DNA of 13,575 bases, taken from NCBI GenBank assembly GCA_018716005.1, contig DVKN01000146.1, forward strand, positions 1 through 13,575. Reading direction: 5' to 3'. Positions 13,532 through 13,575 of the stretch are shown here, one piece after another. Positions within the stretch are counted from its first letter, which is position 1; every line of letters begins with the position of its first letter. The notes beneath the pieces are model-generated. The model was not told the DNA's origin, made no database searches, and saw only the letters and a program-made list of their open reading frames with translations. The stretch comes from Candidatus Scatomorpha stercoravium. GTDB lineage: Bacteria > Bacillota > Clostridia > Oscillospirales > Oscillospiraceae. Made by a program: the position numbers and the translations under genes.

Positions 13532-13575
13532 TTATGGAGCCAGGGGGGTGTGAGCAGTCGGGAAAGGTCAAAAAT

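Larger units (their letters stand above)
13270..13575. other. Non-coding tail of the window
   Basis: These 306 nt hold, in order, the small 3' UTR hairpins, the phosphate-operon terminator and the inverted-terminus repeat. I see no protein gene: the open frames here run through palindromes and have no ribosome site or family match. The last 44 nt (13532-13575) show nothing recognisable. Confidence 0.75.

Noticed and set aside
13344..13571. A 75-residue minus-strand open frame with a T-P-Q-S-A-A-L-T-T-P-L-C-K-G motif
   Set aside because: It is translated from the intergenic repeat and its hairpins; such peptides appear wherever this repeat is translated and are not genes.

Overview
The window is GC-rich DNA with bacterial gene packing: tight operons, Shine-Dalgarno sites of the GGAGG type, and ATG, GTG and TTG starts. 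The gene families fit an anaerobic gut member of the Bacillota, class Clostridia. They include a lipoprotein peptide-binding protein, a PepV-type dipeptidase, a short PiT carrier paired with a DUF47 protein, and a two-hairpin intergenic repeat of a kind I recall from that group. ATA is a very common isoleucine codon despite the high GC. I cannot name a species.

Region 1 (1-2374, plus strand) has three genes: the 3' part of an SPFH/stomatin-family protein, a eukaryotic-type hexokinase whose GTG start overlaps the SPFH stop by 4 nt, and a small hot-dog thioesterase whose Thr-Glu-His triad has the spacing of fluoroacetyl-CoA thioesterase FlK. A perfect 12-bp hairpin with A and T tracts (2347-2374) lies between convergent operons and can terminate both.

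Region 2 (2388-11333, minus strand) is one seven-gene operon. In transcription order it encodes a family-5 peptide-binding lipoprotein, DppB-like and DppC-like permeases, a fused two-domain ATPase, a DUF917/S-Me-THD-family protein, a PepV-like M20 dipeptidase and an M29/NicX-like metalloenzyme. A promoter with a perfect TATAAT, overlapped by a 13-bp palindrome, precedes it. A strong hairpin without a U-run separates the binding protein from the permeases. The transporter should import a peptide or peptide-like compound and the three cytoplasmic enzymes should break it down. The substrate is not evident, and the enzyme combination is the best candidate here for an undescribed pathway. The first ATPase domain lacks its H-loop histidine.

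Region 3 (11253-11567) is a 315-nt divergent intergenic region holding both promoters and, before the phosphate gene, TTA/TTGACA-like hexamers at about 11-nt period that resemble a Pho box.

Region 4 (11568-13374, plus strand) is a two-gene phosphate operon, a PiT-family carrier and a DUF47/PhoU-like partner, ended by a 3' UTR with small hairpins and an intrinsic terminator. The window ends in a MITE-like repeat with imperfect inverted termini and two hairpins with GCA loops. I found no tRNA, rRNA, CRISPR array or transposase.
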